Source: SAR86 cluster bacterium (GTDB taxonomy: Bacteria; Pseudomonadota; Gammaproteobacteria; Magnimaribacterales; Magnimaribacteraceae). Taken from it: 63,141 nucleotides of DNA. Under the pieces are notes generated by a model. The model was given only the letters and a program-made list of their open reading frames with translations. It made no database searches and was not told the origin of the DNA. Of this stretch, positions 1 to 9,115 are shown one piece after another (position 1 is the stretch's first letter; each line of letters begins with the position of its first letter). Made by a program: the position numbers and the translations under genes. The DNA lies in NCBI GenBank assembly GCA_029268615.1, contig JAQWNM010000018.1, positions 1-63,141 on the forward strand. The letters run 5' to 3'.

Positions 1-151
1 AAAGGTCTATAAAGCATCTGGTTATTTACTATGTTTATAATTTTTTATCTGACAGAATTATCCAAATGGTATTGTTTTCTTGATCTATCTTGGCTTTGTA
101 GAATGCATGAAAAGTGCTATTCAAATAAAATTTAAGTAATAAAATAATTGT

Positions 152-757
152 ATGAATAAAAATTTGAGACTTCCACCAAAAGAACGTCAAAAACTCTTAG
201 AAAAATTCATAGTTAGTGCTGTTGCTCAACGCGGGATTTCAAGAGTAACTCACTCACATGTTGCCGTATTAGCAGACGTTTCAGTTTCAACCGTCCATTT
301 TTATTTTAAACGACGCGAAGACCTAGTTTTTGCAGCAATTAAACAAGTGGAAGATTTTCTCATTGAGATTTTTACTCTAAACCTTGGACAAAATTCAGTT
401 GTAGGCGCCATGACCGATCTGGCTGCAGCTTTTGTTCAAGAAGGCTTTGATAACCCTGAATTGATTCAGGTGTGGCTGGATTGGAGTGCGGGCATTAATC
501 AAAGTGTATGGAGAGACTATCAAGATTTACTTAAAGATCTTCACGAAAGAGTTCGTAAAGTTCTTGCAAGAGGTAAAAGAGAAGGTATTTTACCCAAGGA
601 TTTTAATACTATGGCTGCAACAAGACTCTATATAGGGTCTGGACATACATTACAATTAATGATATTTGACGGGGCCAGCAAAAAAGACTTAGTTATATTT
701 CAGAAAAATATGTTGCGTGCTATTTTTCACTCAGGTGACCCTATCCCAAATATCTAG
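152..757 (+). CDS. TetR/AcrR family transcriptional regulator
   Basis: A 201-residue one-domain regulator. The N-terminal helix-turn-helix lies at about residues 33-52 (HSHVAVLADVSVSTVHFYF), where the VSTVHFYF recognition helix with the following KRREDL is typical of TetR/BetI proteins. The C-terminal two thirds would form the ligand-binding and dimer domain, which gives no ligand clue. It is convergent with the ABC exporter genes to its right, so it could control them or a gene left of the window. No palindromic operator was found in the 151 bases upstream. Family is certain; target unknown. Confidence 0.88.
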   Translation: MNKNLRLPPKERQKLLEKFIVSAVAQRGISRVTHSHVAVLADVSVSTVHFYFKRREDLVFAAIKQVEDFLIEIFTLNLGQNSVVGAMTDLAAAFVQEGFDNPELIQVWLDWSAGINQSVWRDYQDLLKDLHERVRKVLARGKREGILPKDFNTMAATRLYIGSGHTLQLMIFDGASKKDLVIFQKNMLRAIFHSGDPIPNI

Positions 758-857
758 ACAAAGAAGCAAAGCTTATAATCTCATGGTAACTAAGCAAGTG
801 CTGAATTATGATGGGTTAAGACAAATAAAAAATTTGCCTGACTTCGTTTTATTAAAT

Positions 858-1946
858 CTAGCTAGCTACTTCTTTCCAAACAAAAAACTTCGTTACAATA
901 ATAAAACTTAGAATTAACCATATACTAACTCCTAGAGTCGTTGTATTCAAAGCTAACAAAGAAGTTCCATCATTTGCAATATCACGCAAACCAGTAGCAA
1001 TAACGCTTAAGGGAAGTGCATGAGCAAGTGGTTGTATAAGTTCAGGCATGGAACTAATCGGGAAGAAAATACCTGACAATACAAGTTGAGGAAAAATAAC
1101 CGCACCAACTATAGGCCTGATAGCTTCTTGAGTTTTTGCGATACTTCCTAAACAAAATCCTAAACAAAGAAAAATAACAGTGCCGAGCACAACCATGCCA
1201 TATAACGAAAAGAAACTTCCTACAATTTTTATATCTAAAAGTGCTATTGCGAGACTAAGAACTACTGAAATTTGCATTAGGACAATTGCCATTCGGGCTA
1301 GAACAATTGAGATAATAAAATCTTTCGGCTGAATAGGAGTTACAAAAAGTCTTTTTAGGATTCCGCGACGTCTATATTCAACTATGTTAAATCCGCTACC
1401 AGCGATACTTAAATTCATCAACATAAAAGCCAATAGTCCGGGAAGTAAGAAATCAATGTAACGTTGAGGTCTTGCTTTAACATCTTCAACCTTAAGACTA
1501 AACATCGGTTCTACGTTTCTTATCTCTCGCTCGATTGAAAGTAAACTTGCATTAAGCACTTCTTTAATCGCCTCAATCTGTCTTACTTGTGAAGCATCTA
1601 ACAATAGTTTTAATTCACCATTTTTTTTAAGATAATCAAAGTTTTCTGGTATTACGATAATGGCCGTTTGATCTCCCAAGAACAACTGATTTTTAAGATT
1701 GGATTCTTCTCCTTCTGTAATATTAAAGAGAGGGTCCCCCATAACTAGTTCAGAGAAGTTCTTGGATATGATGGTGTTAGAGTTATTTACTAAACCTATA
1801 TTTATAGGATCTGAGTCTTCTCCTGAAAATAAAAAAGCTCCTATAAAAGCTAGAGGAAAAAAAAGACTAAAGACGATTGATTGACGGTCTCTTAAAAAGA
1901 TCTTTAAAAATACTTTTGCTAAATGGAGTTGTAAACTTGTAAACAT
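858..1946 (-). CDS. ABC-2 type transporter permease
   Basis: Inner-membrane permease of a NatB/ABC-2 exporter. An N-terminal membrane helix (near SIVFSLFFPLAFIGAFLF) is followed by a large extracytoplasmic domain. A cluster of about five C-terminal membrane helices then begins at LLPGLLAFMLMNLSIAG. The start is placed at the ATG at 1946 (MFTSLQLHL), one base after the ATPase stop codon. The longer frame to 1988 would run into the ATPase gene. It forms an operon with the ATPase and probably the upstream esterase. Substrate is unknown; related exporters carry drugs, lipids or sodium. Confidence 0.88.
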   Translation of the reverse strand: MFTSLQLHLAKVFLKIFLRDRQSIVFSLFFPLAFIGAFLFSGEDSDPINIGLVNNSNTIISKNFSELVMGDPLFNITEGEESNLKNQLFLGDQTAIIVIPENFDYLKKNGELKLLLDASQVRQIEAIKEVLNASLLSIEREIRNVEPMFSLKVEDVKARPQRYIDFLLPGLLAFMLMNLSIAGSGFNIVEYRRRGILKRLFVTPIQPKDFIISIVLARMAIVLMQISVVLSLAIALLDIKIVGSFFSLYGMVVLGTVIFLCLGFCLGSIAKTQEAIRPIVGAVIFPQLVLSGIFFPISSMPELIQPLAHALPLSVIATGLRDIANDGTSLLALNTTTLGVSIWLILSFIIVTKFFVWKEVAS

Positions 1947-1947
1947 C

Positions 1948-2712
1948 TTAATCCTTAAGTTTATGTCCTGTAAGAGTAAGAAATACATCTTCTATATTTC
2001 CACTTAAAGATTTCTGATGAGATTCTGAAGTATATTTCTTAATTAAGTCATGGGGAGTATCTTCGGCAATTATTTTGCCTTTATCCATAATTGCGATTCT
2101 ACTGCATAGAATTTCTGCTTCTTCCATATTATGAGTGGTTAATACTATTGTCATCCCAGAAGTATTAAGTTCTTTTACAAGACTCCAGAGATTACGCTTC
2201 GCTTGCGGATCTAAACCTGTAGTTGGCTCATCTAAAAATAAAATCTTTGGATTATTAACAAGAGCACACGCAATGGAGAAGCGTTGTTTTTGGCCGCCAG
2301 AAAGCTCTTCAGGTTTAGCCTTGGATTTATCAAAAAGATCTACTTTTTTTAATAATTCATCCGAATTAACTTCTTGAGAGTAAAGCTTACTAAAAAGAAT
2401 TAGTAATTCCGTTAAATTAAGCTTATCAAAGTATTCATTTGCTTGAAGTTGAACGCCTATAATTTCTTTAACTTTAAACGTATTCTTGCTCACATCAATG
2501 CCATTAATTAAGGCAGAGCCACCGTCAATATCATTTAATCCCTCTAGCATTTCAAGTGTTGTAGTTTTACCCGCTCCATTTGGACCAAGAATTCCGTAAA
2601 CCTCGCCAACTTTTATACTAAAGGTGACTCCATCGACTGCATTAAATAATTCTTTTTTATTTCCAGGTTGCGGATAAGATTTAAGAAGGTTTTGTACTTC
2701 AATAATATTCAT
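1948..2712 (-). CDS. ABC transporter ATP-binding protein
   Basis: Cytoplasmic ATPase of the exporter whose permease follows. The motifs are in order: Walker A GPNGAGKTT, signature LSGGQKQR, Walker B ILFLDEPTTGLD and the switch histidine in TTHNMEEAE. The start is taken at the ATG at 2712 (MNIIEVQNL), 14 bases after the end of the esterase gene. The frame continues upstream to 2751 but would then overlap that gene. About 254 residues is normal for this subfamily (CcmA/NatA-like, with the EDTPHDLI segment near the C terminus). Confidence 0.92.
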   Translation of the reverse strand: MNIIEVQNLLKSYPQPGNKKELFNAVDGVTFSIKVGEVYGILGPNGAGKTTTLEMLEGLNDIDGGSALINGIDVSKNTFKVKEIIGVQLQANEYFDKLNLTELLILFSKLYSQEVNSDELLKKVDLFDKSKAKPEELSGGQKQRFSIACALVNNPKILFLDEPTTGLDPQAKRNLWSLVKELNTSGMTIVLTTHNMEEAEILCSRIAIMDKGKIIAEDTPHDLIKKYTSESHQKSLSGNIEDVFLTLTGHKLKD

Positions 2713-2725
2713 ACAAATCTTGTAC

Positions 2726-3775
2726 TCAAAGCCTTCTTGAGAAATTAGCAATACTCATAGCTGTTTCATCGCTTATTTCTATACAACCCAAGAATATTTC
2801 AGTTCCATGTATACTTCCCATAACTTGACGACATTGTGCATCTACATTAGCTTCCCTTAGTAACCTATAAAAATTAATACCTTCATCCCTTAATGGATCG
2901 CACTCATTAACAATAATATAAGTTGGAGGCAAGCCTTTCACATCATCCAGCGTGCAAAAACCAGGCCATGCAAGGGGGTTCTTGTTATTGAATTCTTCAA
3001 TTCCATAAACTAAGGCGCCATGAGAAACACCATGCTCACTGTGAAGGCTTAATAAAATTCCTTCGTTTTCTTCCGAAGAAGGGTTTTCTGGTAAAGGCCA
3101 TTGGCCAGCTATATATGGGCAAAGAGGATACAAACCTGAGATTAAATTTAAAGCGCCTTCCTGTTTAAGACGAAGTCCAGTTGCAATGGTTAAATTTCCG
3201 CCGCCACTTTCACCTGCAATGATAATCCTACTAGGATCTATATTAAGTTCACTGTTATGACGATGGATCCATTTAATACCTGAAACGCAGTCGTTTAAGC
3301 CTGCGGGGAAAGGTGCTACTTCAGGTGCGGATGAAGCCCATCTTGCGTTTCTAAAATCTACCATAGCCACTGCAACACCTTGCCTTGCTATGCAACGGCC
3401 CCATGCTGAGTAAAGCTCATCAAAACAAGAGCTCATTTCCATCCCTCCTCCGTGAATATAATAGACACAAGAAAGAGTTTCATCGGTGTCAGGTCTAATG
3501 TATTGAATTTTTATCTTATTGCCATCTGGATTAGATTTAAACTCTTTTGTAGAGGTAACAAGACCAGCACTTGGAATAATTTCTTTGTAATGATCAGAAT
3601 TATTAATAAGTTCCATTATTTCTTTTCCTGCTATCGAATCATCGGTTTTTTCAAATTCCATTATTTCTTCACGAGACTTAAATCCAGATGGTTGTACTGA
3701 ATCAAATTCTAGTTGCCCAAATACATCTTTTATCCTTCTATCTATCCTTATATCATTCAAAATTTTATTAGTCAT
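2726..3775 (-). CDS. Alpha/beta hydrolase (hormone-sensitive lipase-like esterase)
   Basis: Serine esterase of the alpha/beta-hydrolase_3 (HSL) family. The oxyanion-hole motif is HGGG (YIHGGGMEM) and the nucleophile elbow is GESGGG. A plausible acid is the Asp in ECDPLRDEG and the base is the His in GSIHGTE. The start is set at the ATG at 3775 because AAGGAAG lies six bases upstream; an in-frame ATG at 3808 has no such site. About 349 residues, with no signal peptide. First gene of the probable esterase-ATPase-permease operon. Substrate not predictable. Confidence 0.88.
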   Translation of the reverse strand: MTNKILNDIRIDRRIKDVFGQLEFDSVQPSGFKSREEIMEFEKTDDSIAGKEIMELINNSDHYKEIIPSAGLVTSTKEFKSNPDGNKIKIQYIRPDTDETLSCVYYIHGGGMEMSSCFDELYSAWGRCIARQGVAVAMVDFRNARWASSAPEVAPFPAGLNDCVSGIKWIHRHNSELNIDPSRIIIAGESGGGNLTIATGLRLKQEGALNLISGLYPLCPYIAGQWPLPENPSSEENEGILLSLHSEHGVSHGALVYGIEEFNNKNPLAWPGFCTLDDVKGLPPTYIIVNECDPLRDEGINFYRLLREANVDAQCRQVMGSIHGTEIFLGCIEISDETAMSIANFSRRL

Positions 3776-3927
3776 AAGCACTTCCTTGATTAGATTCAAC
3801 CATATCACATAACTTTACTCACCTTCGAATATTAGCTAGAGGAAATGAATATAGGCTGGAAAGTTAGCCTTTAGCTCTAGGTTTTCTAAATCAATGGGGA
3901 GATTGAAGGATTATATCAGATCATATT

Positions 3928-3955
3928 TTGCCTTTCTTAAGTTTTAACCTATGAT
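3928..3955 (+). promoter_or_regulatory. Sigma-70-like promoter of the DUF885 gene
   Basis: TTGCCT (3928-3933), a 16-base spacer and TATGAT (3950-3955) lie 25 bases before the start codon, with AGAGG as ribosome-binding site just upstream of ATG 3980. The match is read by eye and transcription is not shown. Confidence 0.45.
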
Positions 3956-3979
3956 GAATAGAAGATTTAAGAGGCCATT

Positions 3980-5731
3980 ATGATGAAAAAACTACTCCTA
4001 CTCTGCGGACTGTTGATAACAACTAATGGCTGGACAGAAGATGATGGTGCAAACAAAGAATTCTTATCTTTTCTAGATAGCGAATGGCAATATAGATTAA
4101 GCCAAAGTCCTGTCTATGCTACTGCTATGGGTATTAAGGGCTATGAAACTAAATGGAGAGATAATTCATTAGAGGCTATTAAAAAAAGAGTTCTCCATAT
4201 AGAAGCTACCTTGAAGAAGCTCGAAACCTTCAATGCTGAAAACCTTTCTGAATCAAATCAATTAAACCTGCGATTATTTTCTCAGTTAACCGCCACTGAT
4301 CTAGAGATCAGTAACTTCAATAGACACTTATTGCCCTTTGGTCACAGAGGCGGCGTACAACTGGCCCATGAAGATTCAGAAGTTATTCCACTGAAATCTT
4401 TCAAGGATTTTTCTTTTTGGCTTGAAAGACTAAAAAGCCTAGATAAAAGAATTAATCAAACTATTACTTTAGCTAGAATAGGCATACAAATGGGCTATAA
4501 ACCGCCCAGAGTATTGATGAACAGAGTTTATAGACAGATAGCCTTACAAAGCCAAAGTAGCGTCTTGGATAGCCCTTTCTATAAAATTTTTAAAGACTTA
4601 CCAGATTCGATATCTAATGCAGATCAAATTATTCTTCGACGTAAAGCCAAAAAAGTTATACAAGAGTCAGTGATACCCTCTTATGTATTACTAGAGGAAT
4701 TTTTTAAGAAAGAATATTTGGAGCAATCTAGAGAAACCGTTGGTTTGTATGATATTCCAGATGGCAGAAAATTATATGAGGTACTGGCAAAATCGTTTAC
4801 TACCACACAGCTTTCTCCTAAAGAAATTCATCAAATAGGGTTGAATGAAGTTAAAAGAATAAGAGCCGAAATGGAAGTTGTAATTAAGGACCTAGAATTC
4901 GAAGGTTCTTTTAAAGATTTCTTAACATTCCTAAGAGAAGACGAACGATTTTATTATAAAACTTCAGAAGAATTATTTGAGGGCTATCTTGCGGTTTCAA
5001 AACGAATTGATCCCGAATTAGTAAAACTATTTGGCAATCTTCCAAGAACACCTTATGGCTTGAGAGCTATTCCTGAGGAATCTGCTCCAGACACAACCAC
5101 AGCTTATTACATGTCTCCTTCTCCGGATGGGTCAAGAGCGGGCTATTATTATGTAAACCTCTACAAACCAGAAACTAGACCTAAATTTGAAATGGAAGTT
5201 CTTTCTGTTCATGAGGCTGTACCAGGTCATCATTTACAGATTTCTTTAGCTATGGAAATGGAAGAAATGCCAATGTTTAGAAGAGTCAGCCCCTACACTG
5301 CTTTTGTTGAGGGGTGGGGTTTATACAGCGAGAGTTTGGGTTACGATTTAGGGTTATACAAGGATCCATACTCTAAGTTTGGTCAACTAACCTATGACAT
5401 GTGGAGAGCAGTAAGATTGGTTGTAGATACTGGGATACATTATTTTGAATGGGATAGACAAAAGGCCATTGATTTCTTTTTAAACAATGCTGGCAAATCA
5501 GAACTAGACATTGTTAATGAGATTGATAGATACATAGTCATGCCTGGACAAGCCTTGGCATATAAAATTGGTCAAATGAAATTCTTAAGCTTGAAAGAAA
5601 AAGCTAGAGCAGAGATAGGTAAGAATTTTGATATCAGGGGTTTCCATGATGTTATTTTAAGTCATGGAGCCCTTCCCTTAAATGAAGTTGATTCTCTCAT
5701 TACAAACTATATAGAAGAAAGTAAGGACTAA
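3980..5731 (+). CDS. DUF885 family exported metallopeptidase-like protein
   Basis: A 583-residue protein with a short signal peptide (MMKKLLLLCGLLITTNGWT). The DUF885 family is recognised by the zinc-site-like motif HEAVPGHH at residue 411 and a downstream FVEGWGLYSE segment carrying the second acidic ligand. The conserved ending MPGQALAYKIG is also present. Proteins of this family are thought to be zinc-dependent peptidases, but few have a demonstrated activity. Likely periplasmic. It is expressed alone, divergent from the esterase-ABC operon. Family certain, reaction inferred. Confidence 0.85.
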   Translation: MMKKLLLLCGLLITTNGWTEDDGANKEFLSFLDSEWQYRLSQSPVYATAMGIKGYETKWRDNSLEAIKKRVLHIEATLKKLETFNAENLSESNQLNLRLFSQLTATDLEISNFNRHLLPFGHRGGVQLAHEDSEVIPLKSFKDFSFWLERLKSLDKRINQTITLARIGIQMGYKPPRVLMNRVYRQIALQSQSSVLDSPFYKIFKDLPDSISNADQIILRRKAKKVIQESVIPSYVLLEEFFKKEYLEQSRETVGLYDIPDGRKLYEVLAKSFTTTQLSPKEIHQIGLNEVKRIRAEMEVVIKDLEFEGSFKDFLTFLREDERFYYKTSEELFEGYLAVSKRIDPELVKLFGNLPRTPYGLRAIPEESAPDTTTAYYMSPSPDGSRAGYYYVNLYKPETRPKFEMEVLSVHEAVPGHHLQISLAMEMEEMPMFRRVSPYTAFVEGWGLYSESLGYDLGLYKDPYSKFGQLTYDMWRAVRLVVDTGIHYFEWDRQKAIDFFLNNAGKSELDIVNEIDRYIVMPGQALAYKIGQMKFLSLKEKARAEIGKNFDIRGFHDVILSHGALPLNEVDSLITNYIEESKD

Positions 5732-5742
5732 TAATCTTTTCT

Positions 5743-6210
5743 TTATTTCCTCTTTTTTCTCCAAGTCCAAGGAGGAATTGCATCACTTGAAGACCATACT
5801 CCTAATTGATTTGTTTGAGCTAATGTTTGATCTGTATAAAAGGATTTATCCGTGACATGAGCGTCATAAACCCAAGCCATGCCGTTGGAGACCATCATCC
5901 TATTGATGTCTTTACCTTTTACATAAATTCTTGCAAGGTCTCTTTTATAACGATCTTGTCCCGAAATATCTGCATCTATCAATTTAGTTTTTAATAATTC
6001 TTTTAAAAATTCGGTTGATTCTCTACCGATGGGTTGATCTCTTTCAGGTGCATCAATTTCCAGAAGTCTTATTTTATGAATTTTACCTTTATAAGAGGCA
6101 TATACTGTATCTCCATCTACTACTTTCGTTACAGACATATCTTTAAGATATTCTCCTGAAACACCGCCAGCAAAGAGCAATATAAGAGATAGGACTAAGG
6201 AGAGGTTCAT
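5743..6210 (-). CDS. Staphylococcal nuclease-like (SNase/TNase) secreted protein
   Basis: A 155-residue protein with an N-terminal signal peptide (MNLSLVLSLILLFAGGVSG) followed by one SNase OB-fold domain. The catalytic pattern is present: VVDGDTVY, RLLEIDAPE, GRESTEFL and the second arginine in YKRDLARIY. Probably a periplasmic or released Ca2+-dependent nuclease that could recover phosphate and nucleotides. The start overlaps the stop of the upstream hydrolase by four bases (ATGA), so the two are translationally coupled. Confidence 0.88.
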   Translation of the reverse strand: MNLSLVLSLILLFAGGVSGEYLKDMSVTKVVDGDTVYASYKGKIHKIRLLEIDAPERDQPIGRESTEFLKELLKTKLIDADISGQDRYKRDLARIYVKGKDINRMMVSNGMAWVYDAHVTDKSFYTDQTLAQTNQLGVWSSSDAIPPWTWRKKRK

Positions 6211-7217
6211 TGTTCAATGTGAATCAAAATTTCACTAATCACTTTCTCTGGCTTATCAACGAATAACCAGTGATCTGCTTCTAACTCAATATTAGTGTAA
6301 GGGCCTTTCATAAACTCAGCCATCCTATCTACAGCTACTCTGCCCACAGAAGGATCTTGGTTTCCCCATAGAAAAAGAGTGGGTGTCTTTACTTCTAAGC
6401 TGTCAATACTGTCTAGATTTGAAAGACCATTATCTCCTAAAACCCGATACCAGTTTAATGCTGAGGTCAATGCTCCCGGTTCACTGAATACATTAATATA
6501 TTCTTTCATCTTTTTTGCTGACATACCCTCAAATAATGTCTTAAGGGCACTGAAGTTATTGAAGCTGAAGACGGTTTCCGGTAGCCAAGGAGTTTGAAAA
6601 AAAGCGACGTAACTGCTTCTGTCCTGTTGATCAGGGTCATCTTGTAACGCCGCACTAAAAGCTGCTGGATGAGGAAATGATAAAGCAGTCCAACTTGTTA
6701 TCCTTGAAGGATTAGATAACACAGCTGACCAACCTACAACCGCACCCCAATCATGACCTATTAAATGAAATTCTTCTGCACCTATAGTATCTGCTACTTC
6801 AAACACATCATTGGTAAGCTTAGAAATTATGTAGGAGTTTAGCGTTTCGGGTCGAGCAAGCGGACTATATCCACGTTGATCAAATGCGACCACACGATAG
6901 CCAGCTTCTTCAAGTGGTTCAATGAGATCTACCCACATAGCTGAAGTAACAGGGAATCCATGTAAAAGAATCGCCACTTTCTTAGAAGAGTCCCCATTAA
7001 ATCCGGCTATTCTTGCCCTAAAAGTCATCTCCCCTGTACTTATGTTGACTATACCGTTCTCTATATTAGAACTGAAGGTTGGAAGGTCTTTTGTAGCATT
7101 AGTGTGAGAGAAATTTGAATCCATTGATTGCTTTGAACCTACTGTAAGAATTATCAACAGTAAGAGGATTAGTAGAAAAACTCCTAGAAATAAATATTTA
7201 AAGATTCTTAAAGCCAT
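6207..7217 (-). CDS. Membrane-anchored alpha/beta hydrolase, epoxide-hydrolase-like
   Basis: An N-terminal membrane helix (residues 8-28) is followed by an alpha/beta-hydrolase fold. The motifs are HGFP (oxyanion hole), FDQRGYS, and the nucleophile elbow GHDWG. An Asp nucleophile in that elbow is the mark of epoxide hydrolases and haloalkane dehalogenases. The base is the His in EADHWLF. The single anchor suggests attachment at the outer face of the inner membrane. Coupled to the nuclease gene downstream. The exact substrate cannot be told from the sequence. Confidence 0.85.
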   Translation of the reverse strand: MALRIFKYLFLGVFLLILLLLIILTVGSKQSMDSNFSHTNATKDLPTFSSNIENGIVNISTGEMTFRARIAGFNGDSSKKVAILLHGFPVTSAMWVDLIEPLEEAGYRVVAFDQRGYSPLARPETLNSYIISKLTNDVFEVADTIGAEEFHLIGHDWGAVVGWSAVLSNPSRITSWTALSFPHPAAFSAALQDDPDQQDRSSYVAFFQTPWLPETVFSFNNFSALKTLFEGMSAKKMKEYINVFSEPGALTSALNWYRVLGDNGLSNLDSIDSLEVKTPTLFLWGNQDPSVGRVAVDRMAEFMKGPYTNIELEADHWLFVDKPEKVISEILIHIEQ

Positions 7218-7277
7218 AATTTCTTCATATTGCTCTTCTTATTAATGAAGTTTAACCATAAAAATTACTCGCTTAGA

Positions 7278-8093
7278 CTATGCGCGTCTTAGCCTATAGA
7301 TAGCAATTAAGTTTATTGTCATAACGCAAAAATTATCTATCTCATCGTATAAATTAACATCAACATCGACAAATTCATGCCCTTTCTTCTCATAAAAACT
7401 ATTTATAGACATTTCAGCAACAATATTTGTATTAAAATTGACCGGTCTAAAGTTCTGAGAAGTAGTCTCTAAATGAAGCCAAGGGTTCATAGATGCATTT
7501 CCTGCCAAAGTCCAATTTGAACACCCCAAAAGAAAGGATAAGTTAGCAAATCCTACTTTTAAAGGCTTTAATAAATCAGGTAAATTTTTATCATTCTTGA
7601 GATAAATTAATGGATCTTTACCACCCCAAAAGAAATTAAAAGAATAGCACCCATCGTCTTGTAGTCTCTTCCAGACATCAAAACTAGCCTTTGGAATTTC
7701 CTTACTAGAATTAATTAATGGATCATTTCTTCTCTTTGGAGGGCTTGGTAATTCTTTGGTTATAGAAAAATCTGCTGAGGCACTTACTGTTTCATCCGAC
7801 CTATACAATGTTGCCTTGATTAAATTCTTTTCAATAATTGAAGAATCAACTCTAAATTCTTCTTTATCATATAAGGGCGAAGTAACCTGACATTTAGCAT
7901 ATCCTTTAGATAACCAATCAACCCCCCAAACTTCAATGATTGGGTGAGCAAGATAAGATGAGATTGTCACTCCAGGCACCAGGCCTCCTTTAAAGCCAAA
8001 CTCTTTAGCTATTTTATCTTCATGAATCTTATTGTCTGAATCTGGAGCTGTATTAAAGGCCTCCTCAGACCAAGATGATAATTCCATAATCAT
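7278..8093 (-). CDS. MaoC-like hot-dog domain protein
   Basis: 271 residues. The N-terminal part has the hot-dog signature EFGFKGGLVPGV (about residues 30-42), as in MaoC-like hydratases and FAS1-type dehydratases, so acyl-CoA or acyl-thioester hydration is a fair guess. The catalytic Asp/His pair of MaoC is not clear, and the second half has no motif I recognise. GGAG lies five bases before the first ATG, which supports the start at 8093. The gene is AT-rich like the cluster to its right. Confidence 0.6.
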   Translation of the reverse strand: MIMELSSWSEEAFNTAPDSDNKIHEDKIAKEFGFKGGLVPGVTISSYLAHPIIEVWGVDWLSKGYAKCQVTSPLYDKEEFRVDSSIIEKNLIKATLYRSDETVSASADFSITKELPSPPKRRNDPLINSSKEIPKASFDVWKRLQDDGCYSFNFFWGGKDPLIYLKNDKNLPDLLKPLKVGFANLSFLLGCSNWTLAGNASMNPWLHLETTSQNFRPVNFNTNIVAEMSINSFYEKKGHEFVDVDVNLYDEIDNFCVMTINLIAIYRLRRA

Positions 8094-8263
8094 AACTTCT
8101 CCTTTAACCGGTAATACATGAAGTTAATAAAACCTGACAACAATATAGAAGAGAGTTATCACTAATAATAATTTATTCATAGTCATCTCTTTTATCTAAT
8201 TAAATAATGAAAATTAGTCTTTATTTGGTGCCATTGTTGAAAATTAGCTTACCAGTAACACCA

Positions 8264-9115
8264 TTATTCTTTAAATGGATCAACCATCATAGACCTAAGA
8301 GTATTTGAGAAATTACCCTCCACCCCAATATTTTGAATTTTATCATTTTCTTTCTTTGGCCAATAAAAGGTTTTAAAAATATGATCCCATAAAATTAAGT
8401 TATTACCATAATTATGATTTGCAATTTCACGTTCAATGTTGTGATGCCATCTATGAAGTTCGGGGCCTGAAAATAAATAATTAAGAATTCCTTGTTTTTG
8501 ATTAGCATTAATGTGCTGCCAATAGCCATGGACAGTGCTAAAGATTGTAACTAACGCAATTATTTTGGCTTCTGCTCCTAAAAATAATAAAGGAACTACT
8601 CCGCAAACCTGAAGCAGCGTTACATCAAGGTAATGAAATCTTGTCGCATTAAACCAATAAAGTTTTTTTGGATTATGATGAATTTTATGAAATCTCCATA
8701 ATAAAGGAACTTCATGAGAAGCTCTATGAAACCAATACAGCCCAAACTCAGAAATTATTAAAGCAATAACTAATTGAAATACTATATGTAACTCCGTTGG
8801 CCATATTTTTAGACCACCTCCAGCAAGCTGGATAGCCATCGATGCAAGAAAAACCTGTAATAATTGACTCTGCAGCAAAATATAATTCACTAAAAAAAGA
8901 CTAGAATCAGGAAAAAAATTTTCTTTCAGATTTGGCTTCCATTTCTTGAATAATGGGACAAAAATTTCGCCCAAGAACATAAATATCATTGAACCCAGAG
9001 AAGCAAACACTAAAACTTGTAATGCACTGTAACCTGATTCTATAAATGAAATTGAGAGACCTATAACAGTAAATATGCAGATTAAATATCCAAATCTAGA
9101 AAAGAGAAATCTCAT
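8264..9115 (-). CDS. Fatty acid hydroxylase / sterol desaturase family protein
   Basis: Integral membrane di-iron oxygenase of 283 residues. The histidine clusters are all present: HRASH (130-134), HKIHH (143-147), WQH (201) and HRWHH (221-225). Four or more membrane helices surround them. The family hydroxylates or desaturates lipids such as sterols, carotenoids and fatty acids. The ATG overlaps the stop of the dehydrogenase gene by four bases, so it is the last gene of a three-gene operon with the dehydrogenase and the MBL protein. Confidence 0.86.
   Translation of the reverse strand: MRFLFSRFGYLICIFTVIGLSISFIESGYSALQVLVFASLGSMIFMFLGEIFVPLFKKWKPNLKENFFPDSSLFLVNYILLQSQLLQVFLASMAIQLAGGGLKIWPTELHIVFQLVIALIISEFGLYWFHRASHEVPLLWRFHKIHHNPKKLYWFNATRFHYLDVTLLQVCGVVPLLFLGAEAKIIALVTIFSTVHGYWQHINANQKQGILNYLFSGPELHRWHHNIEREIANHNYGNNLILWDHIFKTFYWPKKENDKIQNIGVEGNFSNTLRSMMVDPFKE

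Noticed and set aside
717-911. 64-codon plus-strand frame after the TetR gene
   Set aside because: It overlaps the 3' ends of two real genes, has no motif or ribosome-binding site and is low in complexity.
8094-8263. Search for a small gene or att site left of the hydroxylase gene
   Set aside because: No credible ORF, no copy of the tRNA-Glu 3' end and no TGGCAACA repeat was found in this gap.
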